6,657 nucleotides of DNA, taken from NCBI GenBank assembly GCA_946401765.1, contig CAMIVJ010000157.1:1-6657 (forward strand), written 5' to 3'. Shown here in pieces: positions 1 through 5,714 of this stretch. Each line of letters opens with the position of its first letter. Position 1 is the first letter of the stretch. The stretch comes from an uncultured bacterium (GTDB taxonomy: Bacteria > Verrucomicrobiota > Kiritimatiellia > RFP12 > UBA1067). The position numbers and the translations under genes are program-made. Under the pieces are notes generated by a model. That model worked only from the letters and a program-made list of their open reading frames with translations, did no database searches and was not told the origin of the DNA.

Positions 1-138
1 TCTAAGTGGTCTGTATATATGGCCTATTTTATCAATAACATTATTAGCTCCATCGAAATTTCCTTTCCAGAGAATCCCAACCAAAACAATACCTATCAGT
101 GCCACTATCCCGATTCCTATCAACAATTTTTTGCTCAT
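1..138 (-). CDS. N-terminal fragment of a membrane-anchored protein (runs off left edge)
   Basis: An open frame begins with ATG at 138 and stays open for 46 codons to the first base of the window, so only the start of the gene is visible. It begins MSKKLLIGIGIVALIG. Two lysines precede an unbroken hydrophobic stretch at about residues 5-24, followed by Lys25 and a polar segment ending in HIYRPLR. This is the pattern of a signal anchor or uncleaved signal peptide. There is no lipobox cysteine. An AAAGGA Shine-Dalgarno at 148-153 lies 9 bases upstream of the ATG, which supports the start strongly. The stretch is AT-rich (49 G/C of 138), unlike the transporter genes further right. Function and family are not recognisable from this fragment. 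Confidence 0.72.
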   Translation of the reverse strand, partial: MSKKLLIGIGIVALIGIVLVGILWKGNFDGANNVIDKIGHIYRPLR

Positions 139-147
139 TTTTATTTT

Positions 148-153
148 TCCTTT
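148..153 (-). promoter_or_regulatory. Shine-Dalgarno of the left-edge gene
   Basis: AAAGGA on the minus strand, 9 bases before the ATG at 138. It is the main support, together with the hydrophobic N-terminus, for calling the short left-edge frame a real gene. Confidence 0.6.
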
Positions 154-203
154 CTTGTAGTTTAGATTCGTTTTAGATCATACTTGACTAGCGTCTGATT
201 AGA

Positions 204-226
204 AGTGAACAAACCTCTTGATCACT
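204..226. repeat. Short inverted repeat downstream of the LRR gene
   Basis: The minus strand reads AGTGATCAA, a 5-base loop, then TTGTTCACT. The 9-base arms pair except for one T-T mismatch. It lies about 70-90 bases after the LRR stop codon and about 65 bases before the ATG of the left-edge gene. No T tract follows it on either strand, so it does not look like an intrinsic terminator. It could be an operator or an mRNA 3'-end hairpin, or it could be chance. Confidence 0.35.
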
Positions 227-294
227 ACGCGGCACTTCCCCTGTCACAGTAGGTGGGCTTGTGGAGACCATAAGAGATACGCTTGGAATGATTT

Positions 295-1395
295 TCACTC
301 GAAACTCCTATAATTGGTTTTCAAAGCGGGCGAACAACCTTTAAACACATCATATGTAAGATTATTTTCCAAATGCCTGGGAAGCGACACATTCGTTAGA
401 CCACTACATCCCGAGAATGCAAATCGCCCTATACTCCTCACACTATCAGGGATAGTTATATCCGTGAGGCTTGTGCAACCTTGAAATGTTGACTTCTCGA
501 TACAGATAACATTGTCTTGCAACACCACCTGATTAAGGCCTGTACAACCTTGGAATGCTGATTCTCCTATTCTGACATTAGCTCTCGTTCTTGGAATAAC
601 TATTTTCGCAAGGCTTGTACAATCCTCGAACGCCGAATTGCCAATATTCGTCACTGTGTATGGCAGGGAAATATATGCGAGACTAGTACAACCTTTAAAT
701 GCAGAATTGCCAATGCTCGTCAAGGTTCCGGATGGCAAGGATATGCTTTCAAGACTAGAGCAATGAGCAAACAATTGATCTGCGATACTGGTGACATTCT
801 TGGACATAGTGACGTTAACAATTCCAGAACACCAGAGAAACGCCCCCACACCTATGTCGGTAACATTGCCAAGGACAATTTCGCTCGTCATGTTACAACC
901 AGAGAAAGCCCTATCACCAATGCTTCTAACGCCCTTAGGGATGGCCATGTCCTGCAAGGGGCATCCACCAAAAGCACCTCTTGCGATATGTTCCACGCCG
1001 CTTCCCAAAGTCACATGAGTTAACCTCGTGCAACCGCAAAAAGATCTCTCGCCAATATACTTTACGCCATTGCCTATAGTAACATCCCTCAAGGCGCCAC
1101 ATTCGTGGAAAGCCCAGTCACCGATGTACTTAACACTGTCGGGGATAATCACATCCACAATACTATGACTACCATAAAAAGCATACGGTCCAATACTTCT
1201 CACGCCCTCAGGGATTGTCACTCTCGTATTTTCCTTGTTACAAAAGAAAGCTCTCTCGCCGATGTCCAGAACTGGAACACCTCCGAACTCACGCGGTATC
1301 TCAAGACTGCCTGCGAAATCAGGTCCCTTGGTAATGACGATACCGTATTCCCAGGAGGATTCTCTATCTGGAGCTGTGTTTTGATTTGTATTCAT
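295..1395 (-). CDS. BspA-like leucine-rich-repeat protein (LRR_5 type)
   Basis: This is a 366-residue protein built almost wholly of about fourteen repeats of roughly 23 residues, with the pattern (G/S)V.SIG..AF.GC..L..V.IP. That is the Treponema pallidum/BspA type of leucine-rich repeat. In characterised members the family makes extended surface proteins for binding; the role here is unknown. The N-terminus (MNTNQNTAPDRESSWEYG) has no signal peptide, and the C-terminus has no anchor or sorting motif, so export is not evident. I place the start at 1395. A GGGAGG Shine-Dalgarno lies 10 bases upstream, and a TGGTATAAT promoter at 1489-1497 would fall inside the gene if the in-frame ATG at 1551 were used. 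The 1551 start also lacks a ribosome binding site, adds 52 residues without repeats, and overlaps the upstream gene by 16 bases. Base composition is lower in G/C than in the transporter genes. Family call is firm; start is probable. Confidence 0.85.
   Translation of the reverse strand: MNTNQNTAPDRESSWEYGIVITKGPDFAGSLEIPREFGGVPVLDIGERAFFCNKENTRVTIPEGVRSIGPYAFYGSHSIVDVIIPDSVKYIGDWAFHECGALRDVTIGNGVKYIGERSFCGCTRLTHVTLGSGVEHIARGAFGGCPLQDMAIPKGVRSIGDRAFSGCNMTSEIVLGNVTDIGVGAFLWCSGIVNVTMSKNVTSIADQLFAHCSSLESISLPSGTLTSIGNSAFKGCTSLAYISLPYTVTNIGNSAFEDCTSLAKIVIPRTRANVRIGESAFQGCTGLNQVVLQDNVICIEKSTFQGCTSLTDITIPDSVRSIGRFAFSGCSGLTNVSLPRHLENNLTYDVFKGCSPALKTNYRSFE
319..1281 (-). repeat. Array of about fourteen LRR_5 coding repeats (~69 bp unit)
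   Basis: The repeats follow one another without spacers, each with a conserved IG..AF core and usually a Cys one or two residues after the Phe. Most units are diverged at the DNA level. Two adjacent units, SIGNSAFKGCTSL and NIGNSAFEDCTSL (about 600-720), are nearly identical in their core, and so are their bases, suggesting a recent local duplication. The last unit, around VFKGCSPALK, is degenerate and acts as a C-terminal cap. Confidence 0.8.
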
Positions 1396-1475
1396 TACGT
1401 CATGACCTCCCATTGCCCGCCCTTGCCGGGGCTGGTATGATGCCAACTGCGAGAATCTGTCAATCTGCGTTTCAT
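1395..1475 (-). CDS. Possible 26-residue leader peptide upstream of the LRR gene
   Basis: A small frame starts at ATG 1475 (MKRRLTDSRS) and ends GGQWEVMT before a TAA at 1397-1395. The final A of that TAA is the first base of the LRR start codon (TAATG), an arrangement typical of translational coupling. The frame differs from that of the LRR gene. Its ATG lies only 13 bases after the TATAAT at 1489-1494, so an mRNA from that promoter would carry about 7 untranslated bases and no Shine-Dalgarno. The peptide is basic and has no recognisable motif. A frame this short can arise by chance, so this is a hypothesis. Confidence 0.25.
   Translation of the reverse strand: MKRRLTDSRSWHHTSPGKGGQWEVMT
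1406..1411 (-). promoter_or_regulatory. Strong Shine-Dalgarno that sets the LRR start
   Basis: GGGAGG on the minus strand, 10 bases before ATG 1395. An ATG between them (at 1402) is followed at once by ACG TAA and cannot start the LRR protein. This site is the main translational evidence for the shorter LRR protein. The in-frame ATG at 1413 overlaps the site and is a less likely alternative. Confidence 0.6.
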
Positions 1476-1488
1476 CGTTTGCGGCAAC

Positions 1489-1514
1489 ATTATACCAAAA
1501 TCTTACGCGTATTG
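1489..1514 (-). promoter_or_regulatory. Extended -10 promoter for the LRR gene
   Basis: The minus strand carries TGGTATAAT at 1497-1489: a perfect TATAAT preceded by the TGn of an extended -10. Twelve bases further upstream is CAATACGC (1514-1507). No TTGACA-like -35 stands at 17 bases, which an extended -10 can tolerate. The predicted transcript start is near 1482, about 87 bases before the LRR ATG. The same arrangement occurs upstream of livH, which makes chance less likely. It would let the LRR gene be expressed apart from the transporter operon. Confidence 0.55.
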
Positions 1515-1535
1515 GGGCATTCAAATGAGGAAGTT

Positions 1536-2399
1536 TCATCTCCAGTCGCATGACTTCGCGCGGGAGGCCTTGTCGTCATCTTCTGCGATGCCGGGACGGT
1601 AGAAATCCATCTCTGCGAAGTCAAGCGGCCCACAATGGTTCACGGTCACTTGATACTGCCCGTCTTCACTGGTGTAGCTGTCGTAGCCCGGAGAACCTTC
1701 ATGCCCGTACTTGCACATCACAATCTTGTCAGGGACGGACGTTATGTCACTTCCCGCCTTGTAGATGGCCAGGCGGTATTTGCAGGCTTCAGGTTCACTC
1801 GCCCGTGCATCCAACTTTTCGCCCAGCAGATCAATCCTTCCACGAAAGGCACCGTCTTCCGTCACGAAACTCAGTATCGGACGCGACACGCCCCCGCGAA
1901 GCGAAGGATGCAGCGAGGCGATCTCTCGCGCGGTATGCTCTTCCCAAAGCGCGGCTTCCGCCGGCGTCAGCTCTGTTATCGACTCTAGGCGGACCGGCGT
2001 ATCGTCCGTCACCCAGATTCCAACGGCATCATGCATGTAGCCTTGGCCTCCCATCTGGCTCCAATTGCGGAAAGTGCTTGACTCAGAAAGCCGCTTCACG
2101 GAATCTTCGCCCAGAAGCGAAGGTATCGCCGCCACAAATTCGTCCATTGTCCTGATCTTTGGAATGGGATAACGACGTTCGAACGGCAATTGCACATGTT
2201 CCGCTAGCGCCTTTGCGTCTCCTTCCGCCAACGCCTTCACGAAATGGCGGATCGACCAACGCACAGGATTCAAATAGGGGATCACCCACGATGGAACGTC
2301 GCACCTACCAGAATAGACCATCGCCGCAATACCTGCGATCGTCCCAATGGAGATCAACGCGATGCATACGATGACAGCAAATATGCGTCGTAGTTTCAT
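1536..2399 (-). CDS. Membrane-anchored protein of unknown function, fifth gene of the liv-type operon
   Basis: This is a 287-residue protein. The N-terminus MKLRRIFAVIV begins a basic-then-hydrophobic segment at about residues 5-29, best read as a signal anchor or signal peptide; no lipobox is clear. The rest is soluble and would lie outside the cytoplasmic membrane. Residues 50-75 (HFVKALAEGDAKALAEHV) resemble the first helix of NTF2/SnoaL-like domains. They are followed by a conserved-looking core: PIPKIRTMDEFVAAIP, then NWSQMGGQG and IWV, then SLHPSLRG, then a beta-rich tail. From memory this matches an unnamed family of bacterial exported proteins, but I cannot assign a function. Start: ATG 2399 has a GAGGAG Shine-Dalgarno (2414-2409) that overlaps the livF stop codon, so the gene is read as part of the transporter operon. 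The gap to livF is 13 bases. A role beside the transporter is inferred from position only. Confidence 0.8.
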   Translation of the reverse strand: MKLRRIFAVIVCIALISIGTIAGIAAMVYSGRCDVPSWVIPYLNPVRWSIRHFVKALAEGDAKALAEHVQLPFERRYPIPKIRTMDEFVAAIPSLLGEDSVKRLSESSTFRNWSQMGGQGYMHDAVGIWVTDDTPVRLESITELTPAEAALWEEHTAREIASLHPSLRGGVSRPILSFVTEDGAFRGRIDLLGEKLDARASEPEACKYRLAIYKAGSDITSVPDKIVMCKYGHEGSPGYDSYTSEDGQYQVTVNHCGPLDFAEMDFYRPGIAEDDDKASRAKSCDWR

Positions 2400-2408
2400 T
2401 ACGCGTTA

Positions 2409-2414
2409 CTCCTC
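2409..2414 (-). promoter_or_regulatory. Shine-Dalgarno overlapping the livF stop codon
   Basis: GAGGAG on the minus strand, 9 bases before ATG 2399, sharing bases with the TGA stop of the ATPase gene upstream (2415-2413). A ribosome finishing livF would sit on this site, which ties expression of the anchored protein to the transporter. Confidence 0.6.
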
Positions 2415-3129
2415 ACTCGAAGTAGTTCTTTGCCAGCCAGTCGGCGTTTAGGAACTGGCGGGAGTCGGAGGTCTCGGACTTGACGCGGCCCTGCGAGAGG
2501 AAGACGGCGCGGTCGATCCACGCCAAGAGATCGAGACGATGCTCCACCATGAGGATCGCCCGCTTTGCGCCGTCCTTTGCGAAGCGATGCACGCGTTCCA
2601 TGATGTCCTGCGCGGCCTTGGGCGAGAGCCCCGCCGTCGGTTCGTCGAGAAGATATAGCCGCTGCGGACGCATGAACACCATCGCAAGCGCAAGCGCCTG
2701 GCGCTGCCCACCCGAAAGCGAGCCCGCGCGCTGTGCAAGCTTGGGCCTCAGGAAGTCGAAAAGCTCCAGCATCTCGTCACGCGCGGCGGCGTACTCCATC
2801 TTCGCGAGGGACATCCCCGCGAGCATGAGATTCTCCTCCACTGTCTGGCCGGGGAAGATGTTGTCAGTCTGACGCAGATAGCCGATGCCAGCGCGGACCC
2901 GCTCCTCCACGGACTTGCCGGCAAGCGGCTCGCCGCCGAACGACACATTACCGTCCGTCAGCGGCAATGCGCCGATGATAGCCTTGAGAAGCGTCGATTT
3001 CCCGCAACCGTTGGGTCCCGCGAGCAACACCGACTCCCCTTCGCTTACGGAGAGATCGATCCCATTCAGCACCGGCCTGTCACCGTATCCGCAGGACAGG
3101 GTCTTGACTTCGAGCAGAAACTCGCTCAT
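2413..3129 (-). CDS. livF: LivF-type ABC transporter ATP-binding protein
   Basis: This is a 238-residue cytoplasmic ATPase, the usual LivF length, that would pair with the LivG-type ATPase to power uptake through the two permeases. All ABC motifs are present: an A-loop Tyr15, Walker A GPNGCGKST at 38-46, Q-loop Gln87, signature LSGGQ at 138-142, Walker B LYLLDEP at 158-164 with catalytic Glu163, a D-loop after AGLSP, and the switch His197. The segment GYLRQTDNIFPGQTVEENL corresponds to the LivF stretch that normally reads GYVPEGR.IFP.LTVEENL. It is diverged at the Q-loop side, so the substrate could differ from leucine, isoleucine and valine. Start: ATG 3129 overlaps the livG stop as ATGA and has GGAGG 9 bases upstream. 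The gene symbol reflects family and position, not proven substrate. Confidence 0.9.
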   Translation of the reverse strand: MSEFLLEVKTLSCGYGDRPVLNGIDLSVSEGESVLLAGPNGCGKSTLLKAIIGALPLTDGNVSFGGEPLAGKSVEERVRAGIGYLRQTDNIFPGQTVEENLMLAGMSLAKMEYAAARDEMLELFDFLRPKLAQRAGSLSGGQRQALALAMVFMRPQRLYLLDEPTAGLSPKAAQDIMERVHRFAKDGAKRAILMVEHRLDLLAWIDRAVFLSQGRVKSETSDSRQFLNADWLAKNYFE

Positions 3130-3938
3130 ATCGCCATCCCTCCCGAAAGACCCATGTAGAGTTCGCGGACCGCCGGATTCTCCAGGACCTCCTTCTGCGT
3201 ACCATGCGTGTGTACAGTTCCCTCATGCAGGAAGTAGATGTAGTCCGCAAGCTCGCGCACCACACCCATGTTGTGCTCAATGAGCGCGGTGGTCAGTTTC
3301 TGCTCCGCGACGAGCTGCTTGATGAGCGCGACCATCTTCTTCGTCATCGCCGGCGACAGCGCCGCCGTCGGCTCGTCGAGGAGCAGGATCGCCGGACGCA
3401 ACGCGACGATCCGCGCGAGCGCGAGCAGCTTCTGCTGTCCGTACGAGAGCTCGCCCGCCGGCTCGTCAGCCTTGTCCGCAAGCCCCACGAACTCCAGCCA
3501 CTTCATCGCGCGTTCGCGTCGGTCCCTCTCGCGCGCCTCGCGACGCCACCACGCGATCGTCGTCATGAGCGAATAGTCGCTCCTGTGCAGGAACGACACG
3601 GAGATGTTCTCGGCGACGGTGAGCGCGGGAAACACGCGCACGTCCTGGAAGAGCCGTCCGACGTGCCGCCGAGCGATCTTGTACGGCGGAAGGCCCGTCA
3701 CGTCCGTTCCGTTCAGAATCACCTTGCCCGTATCGGGCGCGAGGTTGCCGCCGATGACGTGGAAGAGGGTCGTCTTGCCCGCGCCGTTCGGCCCGACAAG
3801 GGCGGTCACCTTGCCGAGGGAGACTGTAAGCGATACGTCGTGCAGCGCCTTGAACGCCCCGAAGCTCTTCGAGATGTTCTCCACCCGCAGTTCAACGGGA
3901 TTGATAATACGCGGATCGCTATTTGACTGCATACGCAC
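3126..3938 (-). CDS. livG: LivG-type ABC transporter ATP-binding protein
   Basis: This is a 270-residue ATPase, close to the LivG length of about 255-260 plus a short N-terminal extension. Visible motifs: Walker A GPNGAGKTT at 49-57, Q-loop Gln98 in GRLFQDVRVFPALTVAENI, signature LSYGQ at 164-168 (the LivG form, with Tyr in place of the usual first Gly), Walker B ILLLDEP at 184-190 with Glu189, and switch His222 in IEHNMGVV. The long insertion between the Q-loop and signature and the C-terminal NPAVRELYMG are typical of LivG and separate it from LivF. The start is GTG 3938, which has AAGGGA 7 bases upstream; ATG 3932, two codons later, is possible. It overlaps the end of livM by 20 bases, so translation is coupled. 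Substrate is inferred from family. Confidence 0.9.
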   Translation of the reverse strand: MRMQSNSDPRIINPVELRVENISKSFGAFKALHDVSLTVSLGKVTALVGPNGAGKTTLFHVIGGNLAPDTGKVILNGTDVTGLPPYKIARRHVGRLFQDVRVFPALTVAENISVSFLHRSDYSLMTTIAWWRREARERDRRERAMKWLEFVGLADKADEPAGELSYGQQKLLALARIVALRPAILLLDEPTAALSPAMTKKMVALIKQLVAEQKLTTALIEHNMGVVRELADYIYFLHEGTVHTHGTQKEVLENPAVRELYMGLSGGMAI

Positions 3939-4788
3939 CCGCCAATCCCTTGGGTTTTGTGTAAACGATCACGACGAGCATCACGCCGTAGATGATCTCG
4001 CGCAGGTTCGCCGCGACAGCATCGGGCAGTCCCACGAACCGCAGCACTTCCGGCAAGATGATCATGAAGGCGACGCCCGCCATCGGGCCCTTGATGTTGC
4101 CGGAGCCACCGACAAGCAAGATGCAGGCGATGAAGATGGACTCCGCGAGCGTGAAGCTCGTCGGATCGATGTACGTGATGTAGCTCGCGAAGCACACGCC
4201 CGGCACCGCGGCGACCGCCGCCGAGAACACCATCGCGCGGATGTACTGTCCCTTCGGGCAGATGCCGAGCGTCTGCGCGGCCGCCTCGTCGTCGCGCAGC
4301 GCCTTGAGCGAGAGCGCGAACGGGCTCGTACAGACGAGGTGCATGAATCCCAGCACGGCGGTGAAGAGGACGAGCGTGAAGAGGAAATACGCCGGCACCG
4401 ATTCGATGCCGAGCCCGAAGAACGACGGACGCGGGATGCCGGAGATGCCGTACGGTCCGCGCGTGAGGTCGGTCCAGTTGTAGAGCGTCACATAGACGAT
4501 CATCTGGAATCCGATCGTCGCCAGCACGAACGCCTCGTTGCGGAAGCGGAGCGCAGCGTGTCCGAAGAGCCAGCCGACGAACGCGCAGAGGAGGATCGCC
4601 GCTGGAAGCGTCACAAAGAACGGAAGCCCCAGCTTGAGCGACAGGAGCGCGTATGCGTACGCGCCGAGTCCGTAGAACGCCGCCTGCGCCATTGTGAGGA
4701 GTCCGCCGAACCCGATCAGCAAGTTCGCCGAGAGCGCCAACATGCCGTATATGCCCAGCATTACGCCGATGTGGAAAAGGTAGTTCAC
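3919..4788 (-). CDS. livM: LivM-type ABC transporter permease
   Basis: This is a 289-residue integral membrane protein with about eight hydrophobic segments, in the branched-chain amino acid permease family (BPD_transp_2). Family marks: NLLIGFGGLLTMAQAAFYGLG around residues 22-42 (the LivM G..G..S..QAAF.G.GAY signature), TRGPYGISGIP at 109-119, the cytoplasmic coupling loop SPFALSLKALRDDEAAA at 155-171 that would contact the ATPases, and LLVGGSGNIKGPMAG at 224-238 followed by LPEVLR. The length is nearer to the short LivM of many bacteria than to the E. coli protein, which carries an N-terminal extension. Start: GTG 4788 overlaps the livH stop as GTGA, with GGAGGAGG just upstream. It would form the translocation pore together with LivH. 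Confidence 0.9.
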   Translation of the reverse strand: MNYLFHIGVMLGIYGMLALSANLLIGFGGLLTMAQAAFYGLGAYAYALLSLKLGLPFFVTLPAAILLCAFVGWLFGHAALRFRNEAFVLATIGFQMIVYVTLYNWTDLTRGPYGISGIPRPSFFGLGIESVPAYFLFTLVLFTAVLGFMHLVCTSPFALSLKALRDDEAAAQTLGICPKGQYIRAMVFSAAVAAVPGVCFASYITYIDPTSFTLAESIFIACILLVGGSGNIKGPMAGVAFMIILPEVLRFVGLPDAVAANLREIIYGVMLVVIVYTKPKGLAGAYAVK

Positions 4789-5669
4789 TTCGCCTCCTCC
4801 AGTCTCTTGCTGACGCCGAACAATCCTTGCGGACGGAACAGCAGCACGAAGATCAGAACGCCGAATGTCACAAGATCAGTCCACCGCGCGGAGAACTGCC
4901 ATACCGCAAGACTCTGCAGAATAGACAGAAGCATCGCCCCCGCGCCCCACGCCCAATAGCGGTCGTTTCCGCCAAAGAACACGGCGACCGAGCCGAGCAG
5001 GAGATAGTGCATCCCCACATGCGGATCCATCCCGATGTCCCATGAAATCAGCATGGCGGCAATCGCCACAAGAACGCCCCCGAGTGCCATCACCATCAGG
5101 CGAAGCCGAGCGAGCGGCAGACCGAGGACGGGCAGAAGTTCCGGCTCCTCGCCCATCGCCCACACGGCCTTGAACCACTTGCCGAAGCGCACGAGCGCGC
5201 CCACGGACGCGAACACGCCGATTCCAAGGAAGAACTGCAGAAGCTGGATGCGCGTGAAGCGGAGTTCTGCGAACGCGACGGACGGCTCCAGCTGGTTCGA
5301 GATCGTCTTCACCTCGTTGCCAAATGCAAGCGCGATCACGTTCTCCACAACGATCATCACACCGAGCGACGCGATCATCACCACGCCTGACGAGCAGCCC
5401 TTGCGGAAGAACGGACGATACACGGACCACTCAATCGCAAGTGCGAACAGGACGGACAGCGCAAGCGCACCGCACACAGCCGCCGCGAGCGGCATCTTCA
5501 TCACGTCCGCGCACAGGTAGAACGCATAGCAGGAGAACACGAACTGCGCGCCCATCGCGATGTGAAACACCCGAAACGATCGATACACGAAGCCAAACCC
5601 GGCCGCGTAGAGCATCGCGACCGCGCCCTGGACGATTCCGTTTCCGAGAAGCTGGAGAAAAAGTTTCAT
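4785..5669 (-). CDS. livH: LivH-type ABC transporter permease
   Basis: This is a 294-residue integral membrane protein of the LivH permease family, first gene of the transporter operon. Marks: YAAGFGFVYRSFRVFHIAMG near residues 21-40 (the family pattern GL.Y...RV.N.AHG), a coupling loop GKWFKAVWAMGEEPELLPVL, and a C-terminal LLFRPQGLFG that is typical of LivH. The usual GG.GS..G segment is diverged, reading FFGGNDRYWAWGAG. I start at ATG 5669 (MKLFLQLLGNGIVQG). The frame is open to a TTG at 5699, but that start would place the TATAAT promoter inside the coding region and add an uncharacteristic MWYNIRRDNK. No Shine-Dalgarno precedes 5669. The stop overlaps the livM start as GTGA. Substrate is not proven; amino acid, urea or amide uptake are all known in this family. 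Confidence 0.87.
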   Translation of the reverse strand: MKLFLQLLGNGIVQGAVAMLYAAGFGFVYRSFRVFHIAMGAQFVFSCYAFYLCADVMKMPLAAAVCGALALSVLFALAIEWSVYRPFFRKGCSSGVVMIASLGVMIVVENVIALAFGNEVKTISNQLEPSVAFAELRFTRIQLLQFFLGIGVFASVGALVRFGKWFKAVWAMGEEPELLPVLGLPLARLRLMVMALGGVLVAIAAMLISWDIGMDPHVGMHYLLLGSVAVFFGGNDRYWAWGAGAMLLSILQSLAVWQFSARWTDLVTFGVLIFVLLFRPQGLFGVSKRLEEAK

Positions 5670-5687
5670 TTTGTTGTCACGGCGAAT

Positions 5688-5714
5688 ATTATACCACAAA
5701 CTCGCGGCGTATTG
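5688..5714 (-). promoter_or_regulatory. Extended -10 promoter of the transporter operon
   Basis: The minus strand has TGGTATAAT at 5696-5688 (written from the T of TG), a perfect -10 with the extended TGn. No good -35 lies at 17 bases. CAATACGC (5714-5707) lies 13 bases before the TATAAT, almost as in the LRR promoter, where the gap is 12. The predicted transcript start is near 5681, giving only about 12 untranslated bases before the livH ATG at 5669. Confidence 0.6.

Larger units (their letters stand above)
139..294. other. AT-rich intergenic spacer
   Basis: This spacer lies between the stop of the LRR gene and the start of the left-edge gene. I see no ORF worth calling. On the minus strand a TATGAT hexamer at 177-182 sits about 40 bases before the ATG at 138 and could be a -10 box, but no convincing -35 lies at 16-18 bases from it. 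The spacer also holds the inverted repeat at 204-226. No hairpin followed by a T run is visible, so the end of the LRR transcript is not defined. Confidence 0.5.

Noticed and set aside
295..1395. Tandem repeats at 295-1395 as a CRISPR array
   Set aside because: The repeats are in-frame protein-coding LRR units, contiguous, without unique spacers or identical direct repeats.
1551..1551. ATG at 1551 as the LRR start
   Set aside because: No Shine-Dalgarno, overlap with the upstream gene and an internal extended -10 promoter; the ATG at 1395 fits better. Kept as a finding because it is not excluded.
3204..3926. Plus-strand open frame of 240 codons opposite livG
   Set aside because: The translation is highly charged Arg/Glu/Asp repeats typical of antisense GC-rich codons, and the opposite strand encodes an ATPase with all motifs intact.
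3604..4959. Long plus-strand open frame of 451 codons opposite livG, livM and part of livH
   Set aside because: It is antisense to three genes with full family motifs, is rich in Arg, Glu and His as expected from the reverse of GC-rich coding sequence, and shows no domain or ribosome binding site. It is a shadow frame.
2413..5669. Urea transporter (UrtBCDE) rather than Liv type
   Set aside because: Gene order and families overlap, but the proteins show no feature I can tie specifically to Urt, no urease genes are present, and no UrtA-type binding protein is seen. Substrate left open.
5699..5699. TTG at 5699 as the livH start
   Set aside because: It would put the TATAAT box inside the gene and add ten residues unlike the family; the MKLFLQLL start at 5669 matches a normal LivH N-terminus.
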